Both the position numbers and the translations under genes were made by a program. 64,000 bases of DNA. Source: Sphingobacteriales bacterium (GTDB lineage Bacteria > Bacteroidota > Bacteroidia > Sphingobacteriales > Sphingobacteriaceae). The notes below the pieces were generated by a model. That model did not search any database, was not told the origin of the DNA, and worked only from the letters and a program-made list of their open reading frames with translations. The stretch covers positions 20,636-84,635 of the forward strand of contig JAATFQ010000175.1 of the NCBI GenBank assembly GCA_015655115.1. The letters are read 5' to 3'. Shown in pieces: positions 10,174 through 20,004 of the stretch (the stretch's first letter is position 1; every line of letters begins with the position of its first letter).

Positions 10174-10944
10174 ATGCAAGAAAAAACAGAAGATAGGTTG
10201 CGTAAAGTAAAAAGTATACTGATAACTTTGCCTAAACCCGAGACAGAGAAATCTCCTTATTTTGATTTGGCTAAGAAATACAACGTAAAAGTTGATTTCA
10301 GGTCGTTCATTCATGTGGAAGGTGTACCTGCAAGAGATTTTAGGAAAGAGAAAATCAGTTTAGGTGATTTTACAGCTGTTGTTTTTACAAGTAGAAACGC
10401 AGTGGATCATTTCTTTAGGATTTGTGAAGAGATGCGGTATGAGGTGAAGGCAGATTTAAAATATTTCTGTATTTCAGAATCTACAGCATTGTATCTTCAG
10501 AAATATATTCAGTACCGGAAGCGGAAGATTTTCTTCGGAAAACAAACTGCTGCCGATCTGGCTGATGTATTGAAAAAACATGCGACGGAGAAATTCCTTT
10601 ATCCGTGTTCGGATGTTGCAACGGAGGATACAATGAATTTCCTGTTGAAAAATGGGTACGCTATTACTCCGGCAGTTTTATTTAAAACTGTAGTAAGCGA
10701 TTTGTCTGACCTTGCTGATGTAACTTACGATGTCATTGGATTTTTCAGTCCTTCAAGCATCCAGTCGCTGTATATAAATTTCCCCAATTTTCAACAAAAT
10801 AATACCCGTCTGGCTGCGTTTGGTGTGAACACACACAAAGCAGTTAAAGACGCAGGATTGATTGTCGATATTGCTGCTCCATCGCCGGAATCGCCCTCAA
10901 TGATCATGGCAATTGAGAACTATATCAAGAAATCCAATAAATAG
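10174..10944 (+). CDS. hemD: Uroporphyrinogen-III synthase family protein
   Basis: HemD-like layout: KSILITLPKPE, AVVFTSRNAVDHFF, YPCSDVATEDTMNFL, IGFFSPSSIQSL, AAFGVNTHKAVKDAGL. Confidence 0.8.
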   Translation: MQEKTEDRLRKVKSILITLPKPETEKSPYFDLAKKYNVKVDFRSFIHVEGVPARDFRKEKISLGDFTAVVFTSRNAVDHFFRICEEMRYEVKADLKYFCISESTALYLQKYIQYRKRKIFFGKQTAADLADVLKKHATEKFLYPCSDVATEDTMNFLLKNGYAITPAVLFKTVVSDLSDLADVTYDVIGFFSPSSIQSLYINFPNFQQNNTRLAAFGVNTHKAVKDAGLIVDIAAPSPESPSMIMAIENYIKKSNK

Positions 10945-11135
10945 ACTGATAATTACAAGGTTACAAACCAAGCTTTTAGTGCTTAATAGGTTAATCTTTT
11001 AATTTCGATTGAGCAAGTTGTTGTGTATATGTTAACATCTTGCTCAATTTGCGTTTAAGACAGAATTTTTGTCTGTTTATATTGTTTATATCAAGGATAT
11101 TCGATAAAATTGTTGTAAAATTGCTCTAAGGACTT

Positions 11136-12509
11136 ATGAGGAAAATTTACACACTTGGTATTATATTAGTTGCTGCACTGTTTTCAGGTTGCGGGAAAGG
11201 CGGCCAGGGAGAATTACTTGGTGTATATAACAGAAAATTCAATAATAAAAAAATGCCGCTGGGAATGGTTTATATTCCTCAGGGAAAAACGCTTATTGGT
11301 ATGTCTGATGAGGATATAAACAATACGCAGAGTTCACCTGCAAGAATGACTTCATTCAGCGCTTTTTATATGGATGAGACAGAGATTACAAATGCAGAAT
11401 ACAGGCAATTTGTAAACTGGGTCAGAGATTCTGTTGCACTGACATCCTTAGGTCCCGGAGCTGCGCCTGCCTATTTCACTATACCTAAAGGTGGTGCTGC
11501 TACTCCCGGAGGAGCAACACTTTCTTCTCAGAGAAATATCAATTGGAATAAAGTAGGTAATGGTTCTGCGCTATGGAGCAATAAAAGCGGCGGACTAGGT
11601 GGCAAACTTGAAAATATGTACTATACCGGGGATGATGCTTTGCCCGGGCGTAAAGAGTTTGATATTCGAAAATTCAGATACTCCTATAGTTTTGTAAATC
11701 TTGATCTGGCGGAAGCAGGCAGAAAGGATCCCTCAAAAAAGCGTAAAGATTTTATTGAGAGTTATGTAGATTCTCCTGATCCTAATAATCCTAACCAGTT
11801 TCCTTCTGTAAGTGTTTACCCCGACACAATGGTTTGGAAAATAGATTATTCCTATTCACAGAATGACCCTATGGTCAAAGCCTATTTTAATCACCCCTCA
11901 TATGATAATTATCCCGTAGTTGGCGTTTCGTGGGAGCAGGCACAGGCTTTTTGTGTATGGCGTACCCGCTTGTATGAGCCTGTAGCGGCACAACGGAAAA
12001 TCCCCATAAGTTCCAGACCGGAATACAGATTGCCCACTGAAGCTGAGTTTGAATATGCAGCACGTGGTGGTAATGTTAAAACAAAATATCCATGGGGGGG
12101 GCCTTATGTGAGAAATACAAAAGGCTGTATGCAGGCTAACTTTAAGGTCGGAAGAGGAAATTATTCTGATGACGGCGGTTTGTATACCGTAAATGTCAGA
12201 TCGTATTTCCCTAATGATTACGGGTTGTACAATATGGCAGGAAATGTTGCCGAATGGACTGTAACAGCATATAATCAATCTGCAGCACCTTTGTTGCTCG
12301 ATTTCAATCCTAACTTTACCTATGTAGCGAAAGGTGCTGATAGTAAATACCTTAAACGTAAGGTTGTAAGAGGCGGATCGTGGAAAGATATAGGTTTCTT
12401 TCTTCAGAATTCTGTAGGCACTTACGAATATCAGGATCAGGCGCGGTCTTATATTGGTTTCAGATGTGTTTCCTCATATGCAGGAACGGATATCAATTTC
12501 AGAAACTAA
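11136..12509 (+). CDS. gldK: Gliding motility/T9SS lipoprotein GldK
   Basis: Lipobox ALFSGCGKG, FGE-sulfatase-like fold (MDETEITNAEYRQFV, RLPTEAEFEYAARGG, MAGNVAEWT, RGGSW, GFRCV); followed by gldLMN. Confidence 0.95.
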   Translation: MRKIYTLGIILVAALFSGCGKGGQGELLGVYNRKFNNKKMPLGMVYIPQGKTLIGMSDEDINNTQSSPARMTSFSAFYMDETEITNAEYRQFVNWVRDSVALTSLGPGAAPAYFTIPKGGAATPGGATLSSQRNINWNKVGNGSALWSNKSGGLGGKLENMYYTGDDALPGRKEFDIRKFRYSYSFVNLDLAEAGRKDPSKKRKDFIESYVDSPDPNNPNQFPSVSVYPDTMVWKIDYSYSQNDPMVKAYFNHPSYDNYPVVGVSWEQAQAFCVWRTRLYEPVAAQRKIPISSRPEYRLPTEAEFEYAARGGNVKTKYPWGGPYVRNTKGCMQANFKVGRGNYSDDGGLYTVNVRSYFPNDYGLYNMAGNVAEWTVTAYNQSAAPLLLDFNPNFTYVAKGADSKYLKRKVVRGGSWKDIGFFLQNSVGTYEYQDQARSYIGFRCVSSYAGTDINFRN

Positions 12510-12565
12510 TTTCTCGGGCAATATAAAAATCAACATATACCACACAACAATTATCTAAGAAAAAC

Positions 12566-13378
12566 ATGGCAGCAAAAAAGAAGTTTGATTGGTTACACGT
12601 AGCAATATCATGGGGAGCGAGTATCGTTATTATCGGGGCTTTGTTTAAAATCCTTCACCTTGGTGGAATATGGGGAAATTACATGATCGGAATCGGTTTG
12701 GGTGTAGAGGCATTTTTGTTCTTTCTGACCGGTTTATTTCCACCTGCACCAGAAGTTGCCTGGGAAAAGGTATATCCTGAACTGAACGACGATTTTACAG
12801 GTGAATTGCCGAAGGCTACAGTAAGACCTGCTGCAGTAGCCAGTGCCGGATTTTCTTCAACAGCAGCGTTAGACAAGATGCTGGTTGATGCTAAAATTGG
12901 TCCTGAGTTAATTGAAAGCCTTGGTAATGGCTTACGCACTTTTGGTGATAAAGTAGCTGCCATATCTGGTGTTGCAGATGCTTCTGCAGCAACTACTGAA
13001 TTTACAGGTAAAGTGAAACAAGCTTCTGCAAGTTTCGATGGTTTAAACAGTGCCTTTGGTAAGGCGACAGCTCAGCTGGTTGAAATGGGCGAGAGCAGTG
13101 GTGATTCGAAAGTATATCACGAACAGGTAATCAGTCTTGGAAAGAATTTAGCTGCCCTGAATGCTGTTTATGAACTGGAGTTACAAGATTCCAGTGCTCA
13201 CTTAAAATCGATGAATACTTTCTACTCGAATCTGTCTTTAACTATGCACAACTTTAATGAGTCGCTTGACGATTCCAAACAATTTAAAGAAGAAGTGGGT
13301 AAGCTGGCTAAAAATCTGTCTTCGCTGAATGCGATTTATGGCAATATGCTTACGGCTATGAATCAGCCACGTATTTAA
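12566..13378 (+). CDS. gldL: T9SS motor protein GldL
   Basis: Two N-terminal TM helices with conserved Glu (GLGVEAFLFF, E48), cytoplasmic helical tail. Confidence 0.95.
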   Translation: MAAKKKFDWLHVAISWGASIVIIGALFKILHLGGIWGNYMIGIGLGVEAFLFFLTGLFPPAPEVAWEKVYPELNDDFTGELPKATVRPAAVASAGFSSTAALDKMLVDAKIGPELIESLGNGLRTFGDKVAAISGVADASAATTEFTGKVKQASASFDGLNSAFGKATAQLVEMGESSGDSKVYHEQVISLGKNLAALNAVYELELQDSSAHLKSMNTFYSNLSLTMHNFNESLDDSKQFKEEVGKLAKNLSSLNAIYGNMLTAMNQPRI

Positions 13379-13426
13379 TCAGAGGTAACCAATTATTTAA
13401 TAATTAACCAGAGATACCTATAAATA

Positions 13427-14965
13427 ATGGCAGGAGGAAAAGAAACCGCGAGGCAGAAGATGATCAATATCATGTATTTGGTATTATTAGCCATGCTCGC
13501 TTTGAACGTGTCTGATACGATACTAAATGCATTTAAGAATATCAATGATAGTCTTGAATCATCAAGGTCGAATGTAAATACGAGTATAGATCAGTTGTTT
13601 ACAGCTTTTCAAAATACTAAACTGAAAGAAGAACCTGCAAGGGCACAGCCTATTTGGGAAAAAGCCAATAAAGCAAAAGTATACGCGGATGAGCTGAATG
13701 TGTATGTTCAAAAATTGAAAGATGAATTTGAGAGGGCTGGTGGCGGCAAAAGTGAAGAAACAGGCGACCTTGTAGAACGAGGAAACCTTGACATTGCTCA
13801 GGGGATCATGATTAACAAGAAAGAAGGGGAAAAGCTGAAGGCGAAAATTAATGAAACCCGTACAAAACTGATTGCTTTGCTGGATACTAAGGATCAGGCA
13901 AGTGTTACCTTTACCCTGGAGGCTAAAGATGCAGTAAAGAGTACTGACGGTAAAAAATTATGGCAGGATATCAACTTCGGTGAAGGCACTCCGCTTACTG
14001 CTGCAAATACAGTGTTGACGAAAATACAGTCTGACACAAAAAATGCAGAGGCAGAAATTGTGAAAAAGTTGTTTGGCAATATGGATAAGTCGCTGGTTAA
14101 CCTGGATCAATTTGATGCAGTAGCTGTTGCGCCAACGTCATATGTAATCCAGGGGCAACCGTATGTTGCACAGGTATTCCTGACAGCGAGTGACTCGAAA
14201 TCAAGTCCCGAAATTACCGTTGGAGGTAGCCGTTTAGCTACGAAAGACGGTAAAGGAACTTATACTGGTAGTACTGGATCTGTAGGGGTGTTTAAATGGG
14301 TTGGAACGATCCGCGTAAAACAAACCGATGGACAAATTAAAGAGTATAAAACGGCAGAACAAAGCTATCAGGTGGCAAAACCTTCTGCTACAGTATCTCC
14401 GGATAAGATGAACGTTATTTATGCGGGTATTCCTAATCCGTTTTCTGTATCTGCTGCAGGCTTTCCTTTAGAGAGCGTAAGGGCAAATATCTCTGGCGGA
14501 TCTATCAGAGGTGGTAATGGTAAATTCATGGTTTCTGTAGGTAGTGATCAGGTTGGTAAAGTGGTTAACATTACTGTATCTGCAAATAATGCAGGTAAAA
14601 CGGTGAACATGGGGTCGCAACCCTTCAGGGTAAAAGCATTGCCGACACCTAAAGCCTTTGTTAAAGGTAAGTCTGGCGGTAACGTGGACTTGGAATGGTT
14701 AGAGCGCTCTAATGTGATCGATACTGAGCTGGATGATTTCGTATTTGATATTAAATACAGAGTAATCAGATTTTCTGTTACTTTCATCAATCCAAGGTCT
14801 GATGCTGTTACCATGCAAAATAGTGGCGGCTCATTCAGCGGTTCGGTAAAAGGAGCTTTGAATTCAATTAAACCTGGAGCCATAGTTATTTTTAAAGATA
14901 TTATCGCTGAAGGACCTGACGGCAGACAAAAAAGTCTGGATGCAATAACATTTACAGCTAAATAG
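13427..14965 (+). CDS. gldM: T9SS motor protein GldM
   Basis: MAGGKETARQKMINIMYLVLLAMLALNVS single TM plus large periplasmic region. Confidence 0.96.
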   Translation: MAGGKETARQKMINIMYLVLLAMLALNVSDTILNAFKNINDSLESSRSNVNTSIDQLFTAFQNTKLKEEPARAQPIWEKANKAKVYADELNVYVQKLKDEFERAGGGKSEETGDLVERGNLDIAQGIMINKKEGEKLKAKINETRTKLIALLDTKDQASVTFTLEAKDAVKSTDGKKLWQDINFGEGTPLTAANTVLTKIQSDTKNAEAEIVKKLFGNMDKSLVNLDQFDAVAVAPTSYVIQGQPYVAQVFLTASDSKSSPEITVGGSRLATKDGKGTYTGSTGSVGVFKWVGTIRVKQTDGQIKEYKTAEQSYQVAKPSATVSPDKMNVIYAGIPNPFSVSAAGFPLESVRANISGGSIRGGNGKFMVSVGSDQVGKVVNITVSANNAGKTVNMGSQPFRVKALPTPKAFVKGKSGGNVDLEWLERSNVIDTELDDFVFDIKYRVIRFSVTFINPRSDAVTMQNSGGSFSGSVKGALNSIKPGAIVIFKDIIAEGPDGRQKSLDAITFTAK

Positions 14966-14971
14966 AATCAA

Positions 14972-15919
14972 ATGAAACAAGTACTGTACATTATCATTCT
15001 TTTGTTTTTCGGAACAGTGGCTTTCGCACAAAAGCGCAGGGTGCCAGCTAAGAAGGCCGGGGCTGCTGTAGCAGTATCTCCTGTGGCTGTAGCCCCTGTA
15101 ATTGCAGATACGGTAGCAGCAGCAAAACCGTTAAAAAAGGTTAAGATAAAGACGCCGCCGAAAGATGGTTTTTTTGCCAGGAAAGATGTAGACAGCAGTG
15201 TCATGGTTCCTTTTGCTGACGTAAGGGAAGAGGATGTTTTTTACTCTAAGCGTGTTTGGAGAGAAATTGATCTGCGCGATACAATTAATTCAGTACTGAA
15301 ATCTGAAAATTCAAAGCTGATTGATATCATTATGGAGGCGGTTGCAAACGAAGAACTGACAGTGTATTCTCCAAAAGATACTACCCAGGGCAAACTGCTG
15401 GAAGATAATGATTCCTTCCGCATCGCAATGACTGCCCAGGAAGCACTGATGAGTGCAAGGGGTACTTCAGAAGGTGAACCTGATGCAAATGGTAAAATCG
15501 GAGCCCCTACATTGAGGAGGCTAAGGCCGGACGAGTTTATGAAATACAGGATTAAGGAAGACTGGATTTTTGATATTAAAAGATCCGTTTTTGAACCGCG
15601 TATTGTAGGTATTGCACCTATGAAAATGGTAGAAGGAAACTGGCAGCCTGTATTCTGGATATATTACGACGAGGCCAGGCCACTGCTGAGTAAGTCAAAG
15701 CTGACCAACCCCGGTAATGATGCATCGGTATTAACTTATGATGATTTCTTTGTAAGGCGTTTGTTTGCCAGTAATATTGTGAAGGAAACGAATCCTGCAA
15801 ATAAAACGATCATCGAAATATTGAATCAGACGGATCCTAAAGATCCGCGAAAGCTATATGAATCTGAACGTATTAAGAAAGGCATAGCAGACTACGAACA
15901 AAGTCTGTGGGAATATTAA
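14972..15919 (+). CDS. gldN: T9SS protein GldN
   Basis: Signal peptide, Ala/Val/Pro linker, conserved core ADVREEDVFYSKRVWREIDLRDTIN; last gene of gldKLMN. Confidence 0.95.
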   Translation: MKQVLYIIILLFFGTVAFAQKRRVPAKKAGAAVAVSPVAVAPVIADTVAAAKPLKKVKIKTPPKDGFFARKDVDSSVMVPFADVREEDVFYSKRVWREIDLRDTINSVLKSENSKLIDIIMEAVANEELTVYSPKDTTQGKLLEDNDSFRIAMTAQEALMSARGTSEGEPDANGKIGAPTLRRLRPDEFMKYRIKEDWIFDIKRSVFEPRIVGIAPMKMVEGNWQPVFWIYYDEARPLLSKSKLTNPGNDASVLTYDDFFVRRLFASNIVKETNPANKTIIEILNQTDPKDPRKLYESERIKKGIADYEQSLWEY

Positions 15920-15923
15920 AATC

Positions 15924-15953
15924 AACCCTGGTGAGTATCTCATCAGGGTTTTT
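15924..15953 (+). terminator. Intrinsic terminator after gldN
   Basis: aaccctg...cagggttttt stem with T-tract and inner tgag/ctca pairing. Confidence 0.75.
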
Positions 15954-15972
15954 GCTTTTACAGCAGGCTGGT

Positions 15973-17778
15973 TTATTCTGTTTTTGCTCTGAAATAATCC
16001 AGCAGCGTTTTTAATTGTGCCTTGTTTACTACCTGTGCCAACTCGCTTTCACTTGCCTCTTTAATTCTTTTAACGGATTTAAACTGTCTCAGCAGATTAT
16101 CGGCAGTGGTTTTTCCGATGCCGGAAATAGCCTCCAGTTGTGTTTTCAGGGTTCCCTGATCTCTTTTCTTTCTGTGAAAAGTAATTCCAAAGCGGTGTGC
16201 TTCATCGCGAAGCTGCTGGATTACCTTTAATGTTTCTGACTTTTTATCCAGGTGTAAAGGATAGCTGTCTCCCGGATAATATAATTCCTCCAGCCGTTTC
16301 GCAATTCCAATAACGGTAACTTTTTTATCAATACCGAGCTTTTTAAGACTGCTTACGGCTGATGATAGCTGCCCTTTACCTCCGTCAATGATGATGAGCT
16401 GAGGCAATGTGCCCTCTTCCTCAAGCATGCGCTTATAGCGCCTGTAAACGGCTTCTTCCATTGTGGCAAAATCATTAGGCCCTTCAACTGTCTTTACATT
16501 GAAGTGCCGGTAGTCTTTTTTGGATGGTTTTGCGTCTTTGAAGACAACAATAGCGGAAACAGGATACTGTCCCTGAAAGTTGGAATTATCAAAGCATTCT
16601 ATATGTACAGGGAGCTGCGTAAGCATCAGGTCTTTCTGCATCTGAGTTAATATGCGTTCTGATCTAAGGTCAGGATTAAGTTTTTCGTACTGATTGAGCT
16701 TCTCCCTTTTAAAGAAGAGCACATTTTTATGTGAAAGATCCAGCAGGTTTTTTTTCTCACCAAGCTTAGGGACGGTAAACTTCAGATTTTCATCTGCTAT
16801 AGTGAGCTCAAAAGGAACAATAATCTCTCTTGATGTACTGTTGAACTTGGTGCGGAATTCAGTAATAGCTATACTAAGCAGCTCCTCATCAGATTCATCC
16901 AGCTTTTTTTTGATTTCGATTGTCTGTGTCTGAATGATACTGCCATTCATGATCTTGAGGTAGTTGACGAAGGCATAGCGTTCATCTGAAGCAATGCTGA
17001 CTACATCGACATTGGTAATTGAGCTGTTTACTACAGTAGACTTGCTTTGGTATTTTTCCAGCACCAGTAATTTTCGCTGGTATTGATGTGCATATTCAAA
17101 ATTCAACTCTGCAACAGCATTTTTAATGATCTGTTTTACCTCGCGGATCACATTACTGATCTTCCCGTTGAGGATATCTTTTATTTCTTCAATACTTTGA
17201 TCATAATCTTCAGCCGGCTGAAATGCCTGGCATGGGCATTTGCAGTTGCCGATCTGGTATTCCAGGCACACTTTAAATTTCCCGCTTTCGATATTCTCCT
17301 GGGTAAGGGGCAGATTGCAGGTGCGGAGTGGATATGTTTCCTTAATCAGGTCAAGAATAGTATGCATCATACCTACAGAGGCATATGGCCCAAAATAGGT
17401 AGAGCCGTCCTTCACCATTTTCCTTGTCCAGTATAAACGTGGGAATGGTTCTTTTTTGATAATAATCCATGGATAGGTCTTATCATCTTTAAGCATGATA
17501 TTATACCGGGGCTGATGTTTTTTGATCAGGCTGTTTTCCAGCAGCCATGCATCGATTTCGGTATCTACTATGGTAAAAGTTATCTTGCGGATCTTAGAAA
17601 CCAGTACTTTGGTCTTACCGTTCATCTGGTTATCCTGATTGAAATAGGAGCCCACACGGTTTCTCAGATCTTTGGCCTTGCCGATATAAATCAGTATTTC
17701 ATCCTGGTCCCAGTATTGATAGATCCCGGGCTTATGTGGAATATCGGCTAATGCCTTTTTGTAATCAAAAGCGCTCAT
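15973..17778 (-). CDS. uvrC: Excinuclease ABC subunit C
   Basis: GIYxxxD GIY-YIG domain (KPGIYQYWDQDEILIYIGKAKDLRNRV), IIIDGGKGQLSSA, C-terminal HhH. Confidence 0.98.
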   Translation of the reverse strand: MSAFDYKKALADIPHKPGIYQYWDQDEILIYIGKAKDLRNRVGSYFNQDNQMNGKTKVLVSKIRKITFTIVDTEIDAWLLENSLIKKHQPRYNIMLKDDKTYPWIIIKKEPFPRLYWTRKMVKDGSTYFGPYASVGMMHTILDLIKETYPLRTCNLPLTQENIESGKFKVCLEYQIGNCKCPCQAFQPAEDYDQSIEEIKDILNGKISNVIREVKQIIKNAVAELNFEYAHQYQRKLLVLEKYQSKSTVVNSSITNVDVVSIASDERYAFVNYLKIMNGSIIQTQTIEIKKKLDESDEELLSIAITEFRTKFNSTSREIIVPFELTIADENLKFTVPKLGEKKNLLDLSHKNVLFFKREKLNQYEKLNPDLRSERILTQMQKDLMLTQLPVHIECFDNSNFQGQYPVSAIVVFKDAKPSKKDYRHFNVKTVEGPNDFATMEEAVYRRYKRMLEEEGTLPQLIIIDGGKGQLSSAVSSLKKLGIDKKVTVIGIAKRLEELYYPGDSYPLHLDKKSETLKVIQQLRDEAHRFGITFHRKKRDQGTLKTQLEAISGIGKTTADNLLRQFKSVKRIKEASESELAQVVNKAQLKTLLDYFRAKTE

Positions 17779-20004
17779 TTAAAACCCTAACTTCTGGTCC
17801 AATTCTGTCGTATCTGTTTGCTGTTGCTGATATTGATTGCAGTCGTATGTGATAGATACCCCATTTTTAGGCATTTCAAAATCACCTTTGCTTACTTTAA
17901 GCTTTGGATTGGCATATACTTTTTTCAGAAAGCCTCCAAAAATAGGCAATGCAGTTTTGGCACCCTCACCCTGGGTGGTATTGATAAAGTGAAATGCACG
18001 GTCCTCACAACCTGTCCACACACCCGCAACGAGGTCTGGAGTGATCCCAACAAACCAGCCATCAGAGTTATTCTGTGTAGTTCCTGTTTTACCACCCACA
18101 GGATTTTTGATGCCAAATTTGCTGATCAGGCTGTATCCATAGCCATTTCTAACCACACCTTCCAGCATACGTGTCATTACATAAGCCACTTCTTCATTCA
18201 TTGCCGGATGTTTTTGCGGTGTTTGGGAGAATAAAACTACGCCATTCTTATCTTCAATTTTTAAAATGTACGTTGGCTGTGTCCATATCCCTTTGTTGGC
18301 GAACACAGAATAGGCGCCTACCATATCAAATACAGATGCATCAAATGTGCCCAGTGCGATAGAAGGATAGGCGGGTACATTGGAAGTAATACCCATTTTT
18401 TTTGCCAGTGTAGCCACGGCTGTTGGTCCTACCTGTTTCATCAGGAAAGCAGCGATAAAGTTTTGTGAATATGCCAGCGCTTTTTGCAGCGTAATATATC
18501 CTGGTAAAGTACCGCCGGATTTTGGGGTCCATGGTGCACTGCCGGGAACTTCTATGGTTACAGGTTCATTTAACACCTGGTAACAAGGTGAATATCCATT
18601 TTCTATAGCTACAGAATAGGTAAATGGTTTTGCAGTAGATCCCACTTGTCTGGTACCCATCTTTACCTGGTCGTATTTGAAATGTTCATAGTTAATACCT
18701 CCAACCCATGCTTTGACATATCCTGTTTTTGGATCCATGGCCATCATGGCATTTCTCAATAATAATTTATAATACTTAACAGAGTCAATAGGCTTCATCA
18801 GTGTATCAATATCGCCCTTCCAGGTGAAAATACTCATTTCTACAGGCGTGTTGAAATCAGTTTTGATCTCATCATCCGATTTCCCTTCCAGTTGGAGGGC
18901 TTTGTAACGGTCAGACCTTTTCATTCCCTGGTCGATCTGTAATTCTTTATCTTTAAACGGATTCTTACCTTTCCAGCTTTTAAGGAATTGGGCCTGCAGG
19001 AGCTTCATCGCTTCTTTTTGTGCTTCTTCTGCATATACCTGCATATCGTAGTTGATCGTTGTGATAACCCTTAGTCCATCTCTGTCCAAATCATATGGGG
19101 TACCATCTGCTTTGAGAATAGAGCGCTCCACAAAAATCCTTTTGATATCATTTTTAAGCACAGCCCTGAAATAAGGGGCAATTCCGTCATTTACCGTTGC
19201 GGCATTAAATTGCAGGTTAAGAGGCGTTTGTTTTTGTGTCTCAAAGTCCTGTTCAGTCAGCATACCTTCTTTAACCATGTTGGACATCACCGTATTCCGG
19301 CGGGCCAGAGATCTTTCCGGATTCCGGGTGGGAGAATACCTGGTAATACCTTTTTGCAATCCAACCAGCGTTGCTGCCTGTGGTACGGTAAGCTTATCGG
19401 GGGTGGTATTAAAATATACTCTTGCAGCAGATTTAATACCGAAGGCCTGGTTACCAAAATCGACTGTATTCAAGTACATGGTAATAATTTCTTCTTTGGT
19501 GTAGTTCCTTTCCAGCTTAACGGCGACAATCCATTCCTGGAATTTTTGCATCAGGCGTTTAAAAACATTGCGCTGCCTTCCCTCTTCAGAAAAAAGGTTA
19601 AGTGCCAGCTGTTGTGTGATTGTACTTGCCCCCTGTTTCTTGCCTATCAGATTGTAGAAAATAATAGTGAACGTACGCTTAAAGTCTATTCCGGAGTGTT
19701 CTTTAAAACGGGTATCTTCAGTTGAAATCAGCGCATTGATCACATTTGGTGAGATCTCAGTATAAGTTACATTAGAGCGGTTTTGCACGAAATAGGTACC
19801 CAGTACTCTTTTATCTTCGGTTAATATTTCTGTGGCCTGGTTACTTTTAGGATGCTCTATATCCCTGAATGAAGGCAAAGGGCCAAATAGGCTGAAGCCA
19901 ATGGCAATGATAAAGAGAGAAAAGAGCACCAGTGCCCCGATTAATATTTTCCAGAGTGTCAGGTTGTAATGTTTTATCTCTGCAGCTGAAATATCTTTGG
20001 TCAT
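17779..20004 (-). CDS. Class A penicillin-binding protein (PBP1a-like)
   Basis: Glycosyltransferase motifs EDTRFKEHSGID, GASTITQQLALN; transpeptidase KTGTT, STAKPFTYSVAIE. Confidence 0.97.
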   Translation of the reverse strand: MTKDISAAEIKHYNLTLWKILIGALVLFSLFIIAIGFSLFGPLPSFRDIEHPKSNQATEILTEDKRVLGTYFVQNRSNVTYTEISPNVINALISTEDTRFKEHSGIDFKRTFTIIFYNLIGKKQGASTITQQLALNLFSEEGRQRNVFKRLMQKFQEWIVAVKLERNYTKEEIITMYLNTVDFGNQAFGIKSAARVYFNTTPDKLTVPQAATLVGLQKGITRYSPTRNPERSLARRNTVMSNMVKEGMLTEQDFETQKQTPLNLQFNAATVNDGIAPYFRAVLKNDIKRIFVERSILKADGTPYDLDRDGLRVITTINYDMQVYAEEAQKEAMKLLQAQFLKSWKGKNPFKDKELQIDQGMKRSDRYKALQLEGKSDDEIKTDFNTPVEMSIFTWKGDIDTLMKPIDSVKYYKLLLRNAMMAMDPKTGYVKAWVGGINYEHFKYDQVKMGTRQVGSTAKPFTYSVAIENGYSPCYQVLNEPVTIEVPGSAPWTPKSGGTLPGYITLQKALAYSQNFIAAFLMKQVGPTAVATLAKKMGITSNVPAYPSIALGTFDASVFDMVGAYSVFANKGIWTQPTYILKIEDKNGVVLFSQTPQKHPAMNEEVAYVMTRMLEGVVRNGYGYSLISKFGIKNPVGGKTGTTQNNSDGWFVGITPDLVAGVWTGCEDRAFHFINTTQGEGAKTALPIFGGFLKKVYANPKLKVSKGDFEMPKNGVSITYDCNQYQQQQTDTTELDQKLGF

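Noticed and set aside
19210-19725. 171-aa plus-strand ORF opposite the PBP gene
   Set aside because: Antisense shadow of a conserved class A PBP.
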